Part shown: one piece after another, positions 16,834 to 25,553 of the stretch | How positions within the stretch are numbered: the first letter of the stretch is position 1 | Layout: every line of letters starts with the position of its first letter | Assembly (NCBI RefSeq): GCF_916618755.1 | Contig: NZ_CAKAKB010000001.1 | Location: 558,001 to 622,000 of the forward strand | Direction of reading: 5' to 3' | DNA from: Actinotalea sp. Marseille-Q4924 | GTDB taxonomy: Bacteria; Actinomycetota; Actinomycetes; Actinomycetales; Cellulomonadaceae | DNA length: 64,000 bases | The notes under the pieces: model-generated | What the model saw: the letters and a program-made list of their open reading frames with translations, nothing else | The model's database searches: none | Told to the model about the DNA's origin: nothing | Program-made: the position numbers and the translations under genes

Positions 16834-18057
16834 ATGAGCGAGTACACGCCCACCGTCACCGGGACGGGGGCCAAGGCCACGGTCCAACGCTTCGGCGGCT
16901 ACATGGCCGGCATGGTGATGCCCAACATCGGCGCGTTCATCGCGTGGGGCCTCATCACGGCCATCTTCATCGAGGTCGGCTGGTTCCCGGTGGGGCAGAT
17001 CGGCGGGTTCGGGGAGAACGCCGCCGGCGAGCCCTGGACCGGCCTGGTCGGGCCGATGATCACCTATCTGCTGCCCCTGCTCATCGGCTACACCGGTGGT
17101 CGCATGGTGCACGGGCAGCGCGGCGGCGTCGTCGCCGCGATCGCGACGGTCGGCGTCATCGTCGGCACCGGCTCGCCGATGTTCCTCGGCGCCATGGCCA
17201 TGGGCCCGCTGGCCGCGTGGATCATCAAGAAGATCGACGCCGCGGTCCAGCACCGCACCAAGCCCGGCTTCGAGATGCTCGTCGACAACTTCACCGCGGG
17301 CATCGTGGGCGCCGTGATGGCGATCGCCGGCCTGCTCGCGATCGGCCCGGTCGTCGACACGATCATGGGCTGGGCCGAGCGCGGTGTCGGCTTCCTCGTC
17401 GAGAACAGCCTGCTCCCGCTCGCGGCGCTCATCATCGAGCCCGGCAAGGTGCTGTTCCTCAACAACGCGATCAACCACGGCGTGCTGACGCCGCTCGGCG
17501 CAGCCGACTCCGCCGACACCGGCAAGTCGATCCTGTTCATGCTCGAGACGAACCCGGGCCCGGGCCTCGGCATCCTCATCGCCTTCATGCTCTTCGGGCC
17601 GCGCCTGCTGCGCCCGTCGGTCCCCGCCGCCATCGTCATCCACTTCTTCGGCGGCATCCACGAGATCTACTTCCCGTACATCCTCATGAAGCCGCAGCTC
17701 ATCGCCGCGGCCATCGCGGGCGGTGCGGCGGGCATCCTCACCAACATCCTCACCGGCGCCGGCCTCGTCGCCTCGCCCGCCCCCGGATCGATCTTCGCCT
17801 ACATGGCGATGACGCCGCGCGGTGGTCACCTCGCCGTGCTCCTGAGCATCGCCATCGCCGCCGCCACCAGCTTCGTGGTCGCAGCCCTGCTCATGGGCCT
17901 CGGCCGCAAGGAGAAGGCGGAGGCCCAGGCCACCGACGACGGCGCCGCGTCGCAGCTCGACGCCGCGCGCACCGAGGTGGCCGACCGCAAGGCCGCCGCC
18001 AAGGCCACCGCCGTCCACCGCGAGGGCACCGCCCCCGCTGCCGGCGCCACGGCCTGA
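16834..18057 (+). CDS. mtlA: PTS mannitol-type permease, IIC (MtlA family)
   Basis: A 407-residue integral membrane sugar transporter. Start ATG 16834 follows GAAGGAG. Membrane segments run from about residue 22 (YMAGMVMPNIGAFIAWGLITAIF) to about 350 (VLLSIAIAAATSFVVAALLMGLG). Mannitol IIC hallmarks include GGRMVHGQRGGVVAAIATVG and the GGIHEIYFPYILMKP loop with the Gly-Ile-His-Glu motif needed for mannitol transport. The C-terminal tail (360-407) is Ala-rich and charged and carries no IIB phospho-Cys; IIB is a separate downstream gene. It imports and phosphorylates a hexitol or related polyol with IIA, IIB, HPr and EI from the same cluster. Confidence 0.92.
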   Translation: MSEYTPTVTGTGAKATVQRFGGYMAGMVMPNIGAFIAWGLITAIFIEVGWFPVGQIGGFGENAAGEPWTGLVGPMITYLLPLLIGYTGGRMVHGQRGGVVAAIATVGVIVGTGSPMFLGAMAMGPLAAWIIKKIDAAVQHRTKPGFEMLVDNFTAGIVGAVMAIAGLLAIGPVVDTIMGWAERGVGFLVENSLLPLAALIIEPGKVLFLNNAINHGVLTPLGAADSADTGKSILFMLETNPGPGLGILIAFMLFGPRLLRPSVPAAIVIHFFGGIHEIYFPYILMKPQLIAAAIAGGAAGILTNILTGAGLVASPAPGSIFAYMAMTPRGGHLAVLLSIAIAAATSFVVAALLMGLGRKEKAEAQATDDGAASQLDAARTEVADRKAAAKATAVHREGTAPAAGATA

Positions 18058-18086
18058 GCCCGTACGGACCACCGGAGGAGACCCTC

Positions 18087-18395
18087 ATGACCACCATCGA
18101 CGGAACCGCCGTCAAGAAGCTCGTCGTCGCCTGCGACGCCGGGATGGGCAGCAGCGTGATGCTCGCCTCGACGGTCCGCAAGCAGCTCGCCAAGAGCGGC
18201 GTGACGGTCGAGCACACGTCCGTGCAGGAGATCCCCGGTGACGCGGACGTCGTCCTCACGCACGCCGGCCTCGCCGACCGTGCGCGGGGCGTCGTCCCCG
18301 ACGTACCGGTCGTCGCGTTCAACCTCTTCCTGGGCGACCCGGCCGTCACCAAGGTCGTCACGGCCATCCAGCAGGGGACGACGGTCGATGTCTGA
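18087..18395 (+). CDS. PTS IIB component (mannitol/lactose-type)
   Basis: A 102-residue phosphocarrier. The phospho-Cys loop is LVVACDAGMGSSVMLAS with Cys16, the MtlA-IIB type P-loop. It accepts phosphate from IIA and passes it to the sugar in IIC. ATG 18087 has GGAGGAG ten bases upstream, and its end overlaps the IIA start by eight bases, so the two are probably produced in fixed ratio. Confidence 0.92.
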   Translation: MTTIDGTAVKKLVVACDAGMGSSVMLASTVRKQLAKSGVTVEHTSVQEIPGDADVVLTHAGLADRARGVVPDVPVVAFNLFLGDPAVTKVVTAIQQGTTVDV

Positions 18396-18840
18396 GGTCG
18401 ACGTGGCCGCCCTGCTCCCCACCGGCGCGATCCGGCTGGCGGAGCAGGCGGCCGACCGCACGGCGGCGGTCCGGCTCTGCGGGCAGGCGCTCGTGGAGTC
18501 GGGCGCCGTCGGACCGGACTACGTGGACGCGATGCTCGAGCGCGAGGCGTCGATCTCCACCTACGTCGGCGAGGGCGTCGCCATCCCCCACGCCACCCTC
18601 GCCGGCAAGGAGGCCGTGCTGCGCGACGGCCTCTGCTTCGTGCGGTTCCCCGAGGGCGTCGACTGGGACGGGTTCCCCGTCACCGTCTGCATCGGGATCG
18701 CCGCGAAGGGCGACGGCCACGTGGCCCTGCTCGCCGAGCTCGCCCAGGTGCTGCTCGACCCCGAGCGCGCCGAGGCCCTGCGCACCGCCGAGGACACCGA
18801 GACGGTCCTGCGGATGCTGACCCCCGCCCAGGACGACTGA
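18388..18840 (+). CDS. PTS IIA component (fructose/mannitol type)
   Basis: A 150-residue soluble IIA domain. The active-site His68 is in GEGVAIPHATLAGKE, preceded by the typical MLEREASISTYVGEG helix and followed by the LLAELAQVLLDPE helix. It takes phosphate from HPr and donates it to IIB Cys16. It overlaps the IIB gene by eight bases, with GTG/ATG choices settled by family alignment at ATG 18388. Confidence 0.92.
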   Translation: MSEVDVAALLPTGAIRLAEQAADRTAAVRLCGQALVESGAVGPDYVDAMLEREASISTYVGEGVAIPHATLAGKEAVLRDGLCFVRFPEGVDWDGFPVTVCIGIAAKGDGHVALLAELAQVLLDPERAEALRTAEDTETVLRMLTPAQDD

Positions 18841-18866
18841 GCTCCCGGGCCGACAGAAGGAGAACC

Positions 18867-19907
18867 ATGAGAGTCGCCCGTTTCCACGCCCCTGGTGACG
18901 TCCGCCTCGAGGACGCACCCGAGCCGTCGCCCGGTCCGCACGACGTGAAGATCCGCGTCCGTGCGTGCTCCACGTGCGGCACGGACGTGAAGATCTCGAA
19001 GTTCGGCCACCACCACATCCACCCGCCGCGCGTCATGGGTCACGAGATCGCCGGCGAGGTCGTGGAGGTCGGCGCCGAGGTCGCCGGCTGGGAGGCGGGG
19101 GACCGCGTCCAGGTCATCGCGGCCATCCCGTGCGGGACGTGCCGGGAGTGCCGGGCCGGTCGCATGACGATCTGCCCGAACCAGACCTCCATGGGCTACC
19201 ACTACGACGGCGGCTTCGCGGAGTACATGGTCGTCCCTCAAGCGGTGCTCGACGTCGACGGCCTCAACCGCATCCCGGAGGGCGTCGGCTTCGACGAGGC
19301 GTCGGTCGCCGAGCCGCTGGCGTGCGCCCTCAACGCCCAGGAGCTCGTCCGGATCGAGCCCGGGGACGACGTCGTCGTCATGGGGTCCGGCCCGATCGGC
19401 TGCCTGCACGTGCGGCTCGCCCGTGCCCGCGGCGCCGGCCGGGTGTTCCTCGTGGAGCTGAGCCGCGAGCGCCTGGACATGGCGTCAGAGCTGGTCAAGC
19501 CGGACGAGGCGATCTGCGCCGACGAGGTGGACCCGGTCGCGACCGTGCTGGAGCTCACGGAGGGCCGCGGCGCCGACGTCGTCATCACGGCGGCGGCCTC
19601 CGGGAAGGCCCAGGAGCAGGCCGTCCAGATGATCGCCCGCCAGGGTCGGATCAGCTTCTTCGGCGGGCTGCCGAAGGACAACCCGATCATCCAGCTCGAC
19701 TCGAACCTCGTGCACTACCGCGAGCTGATGATCATCGGCGCGAACGGGTCCAGCCCGGACCACAACAAGCGTGCGCTCGAGCTCATCGCGAGCGGCGAGG
19801 TGCCGGTCAAGGACCTCATCACCCACCGGCTGCCGCTGGAGCAGGTGCTGGACGGCATCGGGATCGTGTCCCGCGGCGAGGCGATCAAGGTGACCATCGA
19901 GCCGTGA
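18867..19907 (+). CDS. Zinc-dependent polyol (phosphate) dehydrogenase, MDR family
   Basis: A 346-residue medium-chain dehydrogenase. Catalytic zinc ligands are Cys37 in CSTCGTDVK and the His-Glu of MGHEIAGEVV; the structural zinc site is four Cys in IPCGTCRECRAGRMTICPN. The NAD-binding fold is VVVMGSGPIGCLHVRLA, with Glu (VFLVELSRER) at the cofactor-selecting position, favouring NAD. Close relatives are sorbitol/L-iditol dehydrogenases and galactitol-1-phosphate 5-dehydrogenase. In a PTS operon the likely substrate is a hexitol phosphate, giving a ketose phosphate for the cluster's PfkB kinase. AGAAGGAGAA precedes ATG 18867. Confidence 0.88.
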   Translation: MRVARFHAPGDVRLEDAPEPSPGPHDVKIRVRACSTCGTDVKISKFGHHHIHPPRVMGHEIAGEVVEVGAEVAGWEAGDRVQVIAAIPCGTCRECRAGRMTICPNQTSMGYHYDGGFAEYMVVPQAVLDVDGLNRIPEGVGFDEASVAEPLACALNAQELVRIEPGDDVVVMGSGPIGCLHVRLARARGAGRVFLVELSRERLDMASELVKPDEAICADEVDPVATVLELTEGRGADVVITAAASGKAQEQAVQMIARQGRISFFGGLPKDNPIIQLDSNLVHYRELMIIGANGSSPDHNKRALELIASGEVPVKDLITHRLPLEQVLDGIGIVSRGEAIKVTIEP

Positions 19908-19971
19908 GGCTCACGGAAGGCACCGAGCCGTGAGGCTCGCGGAAGGCATCGAGCCGTGAGGCTCGCGCAGG
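19898..19971 (+). repeat. Three tandem 26-bp repeats, each with a small hairpin
   Basis: The unit CGAGCCGTGAGGCTC plus GCGGAAGGCAT recurs at 19898-19923, 19924-19949 and (partial) 19950-19971. The first copy contains the last codons and stop of the dehydrogenase gene (GAG CCG TGA). Each unit holds GAGCC-GTGA-GGCTC, a 5-bp hairpin with a GTGA loop. Copies differ at only one to three positions, so the array is recent. It may protect the upstream mRNA or tune HPr/EI expression. Confidence 0.85.
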
Positions 19972-20051
19972 ACCTCCTGCCGCACGCGCGTGAGCACCCG
20001 CCGCGCGTGCGGCAGGCCCAGCCCCACCCCCACTCGACGAGGAGTACCCCC

Positions 20052-20339
20052 ATGGCACAGCGCACCGTCGTCGTCGGCTCGAAGGTCGGCCTGCACGCCC
20101 GTCCGGCGAAGCTCTTCTCCCAGGCCGCCGCCGCCTCGGGGCTGCCCGTGACCATCGCCAAGGGGGACGGTGCCGCCGTGAACGCGGCGAGTATCCTCCA
20201 GATCATGGCGCTCGGGGTGCAGCACGGTCAGGAGGTCACCGTCGCGGTCGACGACACCGCCGGGGACCACGCCCAGCACGTCGTCGACGAGCTCGCGCGC
20301 ATGCTGGAGCGCGACCTGGACGCGGTGGGGACGGCGTGA
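20052..20339 (+). CDS. ptsH: Phosphocarrier protein HPr
   Basis: A 95-residue general PTS phosphocarrier. His15 in VGLHARPAKLF is the residue phosphorylated by Enzyme I. Around Ser47 (VNAASILQIMALG) the regulatory-serine helix is recognisable; no HPr kinase is in the window. GACGAGGAG precedes ATG 20052. The stop overlaps the Enzyme I GTG by four bases (GTGA). HPr and EI here serve the upstream polyol IIA and probably other PTS permeases of the cell. Confidence 0.97.
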   Translation: MAQRTVVVGSKVGLHARPAKLFSQAAAASGLPVTIAKGDGAAVNAASILQIMALGVQHGQEVTVAVDDTAGDHAQHVVDELARMLERDLDAVGTA

Positions 20340-22021
20340 CGGGACGGGTGCTGCACGGCACGGGGGTCGGGCGCGGGGCCGTCGTCGGCCCGGTGGTGCA
20401 GGTCCACCAGACCCCCGCCGTCGACCCGTCCGCCCGCGTCGGGACCGACGCCGCGGACGCCCGCCGCATCCTCGACGCGGCGTTCACGACGGTCGCCCAG
20501 CGGCTCCAGCAGCAGGCCGACCGTGCGTCGGGCGCACTGCAGGACGTGCTCGAGGCCACCGCGCAGATGGCCGCGGACCCGGCGCTGCGCGAGCAGTCCC
20601 TGAAGCGCGTCGACGCCGGCGAGCCGGTCGTGGCGGCGGTCGACGCCGTCGTCGGCTCCTTCGTCGACATGTTCGAGCAGGCCGGCGGGTACCTCGCGGA
20701 ACGCGTGACCGACCTGCGCAGCGTGCGCAACCGCGTCGTCGCGGAGGCGCTCGGTGTCCCCGCCCCGGGCGTGCCGGTCCTGGACGGGCCCTCCGTCGTC
20801 GTCGCCGTCGACCTCGCCCCGGCCGACACCGCGACGCTCGACCTGGAGCGCACGCTCGCCCTCGTCACCTCCGAGGGCGGACCCACCGGGCACACGGCGA
20901 TCATCGCCGGCCAGCTCGGCATCCCGTGCCTCGTTCAGGTCACCGGCGCGACGGACCTGGCCGACGGCACGGAGGTCGCCGTGGACGCGGCGACCGGCAC
21001 CGTCACGGTCGACCCCGACGACGACGTCCGAGCCGCCGTCGAGGAGCGGCGCGCCGCCCTCGCGTCCCTGGCCGAGGACCGCTCGCCCGGCGGCACGGCC
21101 GACGGGCGGCCGGTCGCGCTGCTGGCCAACATCGGCACGGCCGAGGACGCCGAGCGCCTCACCGACGCCGCCGTCGAGGGTGTCGGGCTGTTCCGCACCG
21201 AGGTGCTCTTCCTCGGGCGCGACGAGGCGCCGTCGGAGGAGGAGCAGGCGGCCACGTACGCCCGGGCGCTGCGCGCGCTCGGCGACCGCAAGCTGGTGCT
21301 CCGCACGCTCGACGCCGGGGCGGACAAGCCGCTGCCGTTCGTCACGCAGCCCGGCGAGGAGAACCCGGCGCTCGGCGTGCGGGGCTACCGGCTGGTCCGG
21401 CGTTCCCGCGACCTCCTGGAGACCCAGCTCCGCGCGGCCGCCCAGGCGGCGCGGCAGGTGGGCGGCGAGCTGTGGGTGATGGCCCCCATGATCGCCACGG
21501 TGGACGAGGCCGCGGACTTCGCCGCGCTCGCGCGCGCCGCCGGGGTGACCAAGGTCGGCGTCATGGTGGAGGTGCCCTCGGCGGCGCTGCGCGCTCGTGA
21601 CGTGATGCACGAGGTCGACTTCGTCTCGCTCGGCACCAACGACCTCGCGCAGTACGCGATGGCCACGGATCGCCTCCGCGGTGAGCTGTCCGACCTCCTG
21701 GACCCGTGGCAGCCCGCCGTGCTCGACCTCGTCGCCCACACCGCCGAGGCGGGCCTGGACCTCGGCAAGCAGGTGGGCGTGTGCGGGGAGTCCGCGTCCG
21801 ACCCGCTCATGGCCCTGGTGCTCGTGGGGCTGGGGGTGACGAGCCTGTCCATGGCACCCTCGGCCGTCCCCGGCGTCCGGATGTCGCTGGCGCGGCACAC
21901 GCTGGAGCAGTGCCGGCAGATCGCCGGCGCGGCGCGGGCGGCCCGCTCGGCGCAGGACGCCCACGCGGCGTGCCTCGCCCTCGTGGACCCCGAGGTGCGG
22001 CGGGTCCTCGCGCTCGGCTGA
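20336..22021 (+). CDS. ptsI: PTS Enzyme I (phosphoenolpyruvate-protein phosphotransferase)
   Basis: A 561-residue enzyme that autophosphorylates with PEP and phosphorylates HPr. The N-terminal HPr-binding helical domain is followed by the phospho-His loop SEGGPTGHTAIIAGQLGIPCLV (His186 in its middle). The C-terminal PEP-binding barrel carries GVGLFRTEVLFLGRDEAPSEEE, VMVEVPSAAL and SLGTNDLAQYAMATDR, and the Cys region KQVGVCGESASDP. Length is slightly under the usual 570-580. It is translationally coupled to ptsH and is the last gene of the PTS operon before a leaderless promoter. Confidence 0.97.
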   Translation: MTGRVLHGTGVGRGAVVGPVVQVHQTPAVDPSARVGTDAADARRILDAAFTTVAQRLQQQADRASGALQDVLEATAQMAADPALREQSLKRVDAGEPVVAAVDAVVGSFVDMFEQAGGYLAERVTDLRSVRNRVVAEALGVPAPGVPVLDGPSVVVAVDLAPADTATLDLERTLALVTSEGGPTGHTAIIAGQLGIPCLVQVTGATDLADGTEVAVDAATGTVTVDPDDDVRAAVEERRAALASLAEDRSPGGTADGRPVALLANIGTAEDAERLTDAAVEGVGLFRTEVLFLGRDEAPSEEEQAATYARALRALGDRKLVLRTLDAGADKPLPFVTQPGEENPALGVRGYRLVRRSRDLLETQLRAAAQAARQVGGELWVMAPMIATVDEAADFAALARAAGVTKVGVMVEVPSAALRARDVMHEVDFVSLGTNDLAQYAMATDRLRGELSDLLDPWQPAVLDLVAHTAEAGLDLGKQVGVCGESASDPLMALVLVGLGVTSLSMAPSAVPGVRMSLARHTLEQCRQIAGAARAARSAQDAHAACLALVDPEVRRVLALG

Positions 22022-22027
22022 CGCTCG

Positions 22028-22033
22028 TACCCT
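22028..22033 (+). promoter_or_regulatory. -10 element of leaderless promoter (aldehyde dehydrogenase)
   Basis: TACCCT, then six bases (GGCGCC), then ATG 22040, with no ribosome site. It sits only six bases after the ptsI stop, so the dehydrogenase is probably an independent unit. Confidence 0.7.
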
Positions 22034-22039
22034 GGCGCC

Positions 22040-23641
22040 ATGAGCGACACCGGCGTCCGCGACCCCGAGACCGACCCGTCGGCCACCTGGGCCGTGGAGC
22101 CGGCGCAGGCACGGCGCCTGCTCCGCGCCGTCCAGACCGGCGGTGGCGGCGGCGACCGCGTCGTCACGACGCCGCTCACGGGGGCACCCCTCGTCGCCCT
22201 CCCCCTGTGCACGGAGCCCGACGTCGCCGCGGCGGTGCGCCGGGCCCGCGTCGTCCAGCGGACCTGGGCGGCGCGGTCGCTGGGGGAGCGCACCGCGCTG
22301 CTGCACCGGGTGCACGACCTCCTGCTCGCGCGGCAGGGCGAGGTGCTCGACCTCGTCCAGCTCGAGTCCGGCAAGGCGCGGGCCTCGGCGTTCGAGGAGC
22401 TCGCGGACGTCGTCCTCGTCGCGAGCCACTACGCGCGCCGGGCGCGCTCCTACCTGGCCCCGCAGCGCGTGCGCGGGCTCGTGCCCGGGCTCACGGGGAC
22501 CACGGTGCACCGGCGCCCTGTGGGTGTCGTCGGCGTCGTGGCGCCGTGGAACTACCCGCTCACCCTCGTCCTCGGTGACGCGCTGCCCGCCCTGGCGGCC
22601 GGGAACGCCGTCGTCGTGAAGCCGGACGTGCAGACGTCGCTGACGGCGCTGTGGTGCGTGCAGCTGCTGCGTGAGGCGGGCGCGCCGGACGGACTCCTCC
22701 AGGTCGTCACCGGTGACGGTCCGACCGTCGGCGCCGCGCTGGTGGACGCGGTGGACCACGTGCTGTTCACGGGCTCGACGCCGACCGGGCGCGTGGTCGC
22801 CGAGCAGGCCGGACGACGCCTGGTCGGCGCCTCGCTCGAGCTCGGTGGCAAGAACGCCCTCTACGTCGCCGACGACGCGGACGTCGAGGTGGCCGCCGAG
22901 GGCGCGGTGCGGGCGTGCTTCGGCAGCACGGGACAGCTGTGCGTGTCGGTCGAGCGCCTCGTCCTGCACGAGCGGGTCGCGGACGCCTTCCTCGCCGCCT
23001 TCCTGCCGCGGGTGCGGGCGCTGCGCCTCGGAGCGCGGCTGGACTACTCCGCCGACGTCGGCTCCCTGACGTCGACCGCGCAGCTGGACCGGGTGGAGCT
23101 CCACGTGCAGGACGCGGTTCGGCGCGGCGCCGTGCCGCTCGCCGGCGGCGTCCGCCGGCCGGACGTCGGACCGCTCTTCTACGCGCCGACCGTCCTCGAC
23201 GCCGTCCCCGCCGACGCGCTCGTGCGTGCGGAGGAGACGTTCGGGCCGGTCGTCACGGTGGACCGTGTGCCCGACGACGACGCGGCGGTGCTGCTGGTCA
23301 ACGCGTCGGAGTACGGGCTGAACGCGAGCGTGTGGACCCGCGACGTGGCCCGAGGCCGCCGGATCGCGGGTCGTCTGGAGTGCGGGACCGTCAACGTCAA
23401 CGAGGGCTACGTCGCGTCGTGGGGCTCGACGGCCGCGCCGATCGGCGGCGTCAAGGCGTCGGGCTCGGGCCGGCGGCACGGCGCCGAGGGCATCCGGGCG
23501 ACGACGTGGACGCAGTCGGTCGCGGTGCAGCGTGGGACCCACCGGGGTCTGGGCCTGGGCAGGCTGTTCGCGCTGCCCGGTGAGCGCTGGACCGCGCTGT
23601 TCTCGCGCGCGCTGCACCTGCGGCACCGGTCGCGCCTCTGA
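22040..23641 (+). CDS. Aldehyde dehydrogenase, succinate-semialdehyde type (GabD2-like)
   Basis: A 533-residue NAD(P)-dependent aldehyde dehydrogenase. Key motifs: substrate/cofactor segment VVAPWNYPLTLVLGDALPA, cofactor loop LFTGSTPTGR, catalytic Glu in SLELGGKNALYV, catalytic Cys in GSTGQLCVSVERL, and the C-terminal EETFGPVVTV. Length and the RRARSYLAPQR segment resemble the large actinobacterial succinic semialdehyde dehydrogenases rather than the 480-residue GabD. The likely reaction is succinate semialdehyde to succinate in GABA or alternative TCA metabolism; specificity is inferred. It follows ptsI closely but has its own leaderless-type promoter. Confidence 0.9.
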   Translation: MSDTGVRDPETDPSATWAVEPAQARRLLRAVQTGGGGGDRVVTTPLTGAPLVALPLCTEPDVAAAVRRARVVQRTWAARSLGERTALLHRVHDLLLARQGEVLDLVQLESGKARASAFEELADVVLVASHYARRARSYLAPQRVRGLVPGLTGTTVHRRPVGVVGVVAPWNYPLTLVLGDALPALAAGNAVVVKPDVQTSLTALWCVQLLREAGAPDGLLQVVTGDGPTVGAALVDAVDHVLFTGSTPTGRVVAEQAGRRLVGASLELGGKNALYVADDADVEVAAEGAVRACFGSTGQLCVSVERLVLHERVADAFLAAFLPRVRALRLGARLDYSADVGSLTSTAQLDRVELHVQDAVRRGAVPLAGGVRRPDVGPLFYAPTVLDAVPADALVRAEETFGPVVTVDRVPDDDAAVLLVNASEYGLNASVWTRDVARGRRIAGRLECGTVNVNEGYVASWGSTAAPIGGVKASGSGRRHGAEGIRATTWTQSVAVQRGTHRGLGLGRLFALPGERWTALFSRALHLRHRSRL

Positions 23642-23688
23642 CGGGCTGCGCCCTCTGGGGTCGCCCGCCGCCCCCGCCGCCGCAGGCG

Positions 23689-24255
23689 TCAGGCGCGATC
23701 CCGGACCGCGTGGCGGACGTAGATCACGCCGTTGGCGAACCGTCGGTGGTCCAGCAGCTCGAGGTCGAGTCGTACGCCGCGAGGCAGCGCCGGCTTCCCG
23801 CCGCCCACGAGCACCGGGCAGAGGAGCAGGACGCACTCGTCGACGAGACCGTGCCGGAAGGCCTCCGCCGCGATGCCTGCGCCCCCGATGCTCAGGTCCG
23901 AGCCGGAGGTCTCCTTGAGCTGTCGTACCGCCTCGGGCTCGAACGTCCGCTCGATCCTCGTGCGCGCCGTCGAGGCGCCGTCGAGCGAGGAGGAGTAGAC
24001 GATCTTGTCGGTGTCACGCCAGATGTCGGCGTACTCGCGGACCACCGCAGGCTCGTCCGTCAACCAGTCGTCGTCCTCCCAGACGCGCATCGCCTCGTAC
24101 ATGCGTCGGCCGTAGAGCGACGTGCCGATGTGCCGCTCGTGCTCGTTCCAGAACGCGTGCACGTCCTCGTCGGGCACGGACCAGTCGAACGACCCCGTCT
24201 CGTCCTCCAGGAAGCCGTCGAGCGAGATGTTGGCTGCGTAGATCAGCTTGCCCAT
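23689..24255 (-). CDS. Dihydrofolate-reductase-fold (RibD C-terminal-like) protein
   Basis: A 188-residue protein with the DHFR/RibD fold: MGKLIYAANISLDGFLEDE at the N-terminus, LYGRRMYEAMRVWEDD in the middle, SDLSIGGAGIAAEAFRHGLVDE and VLLLCPVLVGGGKPAL near the C-terminus. These YyaP/YwjB-like proteins are probably NADPH-dependent reductases of unknown substrate; they are not the essential folate enzyme. GGAGGGG precedes ATG 24255 with short spacing. It converges on the aldehyde dehydrogenase gene and lies downstream of ackA on the same strand, 104 bases away. Confidence 0.85.
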   Translation of the reverse strand: MGKLIYAANISLDGFLEDETGSFDWSVPDEDVHAFWNEHERHIGTSLYGRRMYEAMRVWEDDDWLTDEPAVVREYADIWRDTDKIVYSSSLDGASTARTRIERTFEPEAVRQLKETSGSDLSIGGAGIAAEAFRHGLVDECVLLLCPVLVGGGKPALPRGVRLDLELLDHRRFANGVIYVRHAVRDRA

Positions 24256-24359
24256 CGTCCCCTCCGCTCCCGGTCTGCGTCATCCCGGCACGGTAGTCCC
24301 ACCGACGCCGTCGGCAGGACCCCCGGCCGCCGTCGAGTGCGAGTGGCCCGGGAGTCGGC

Positions 24360-25549
<1,190 letters not shown>

Positions 25550-25553
<4 letters not shown>

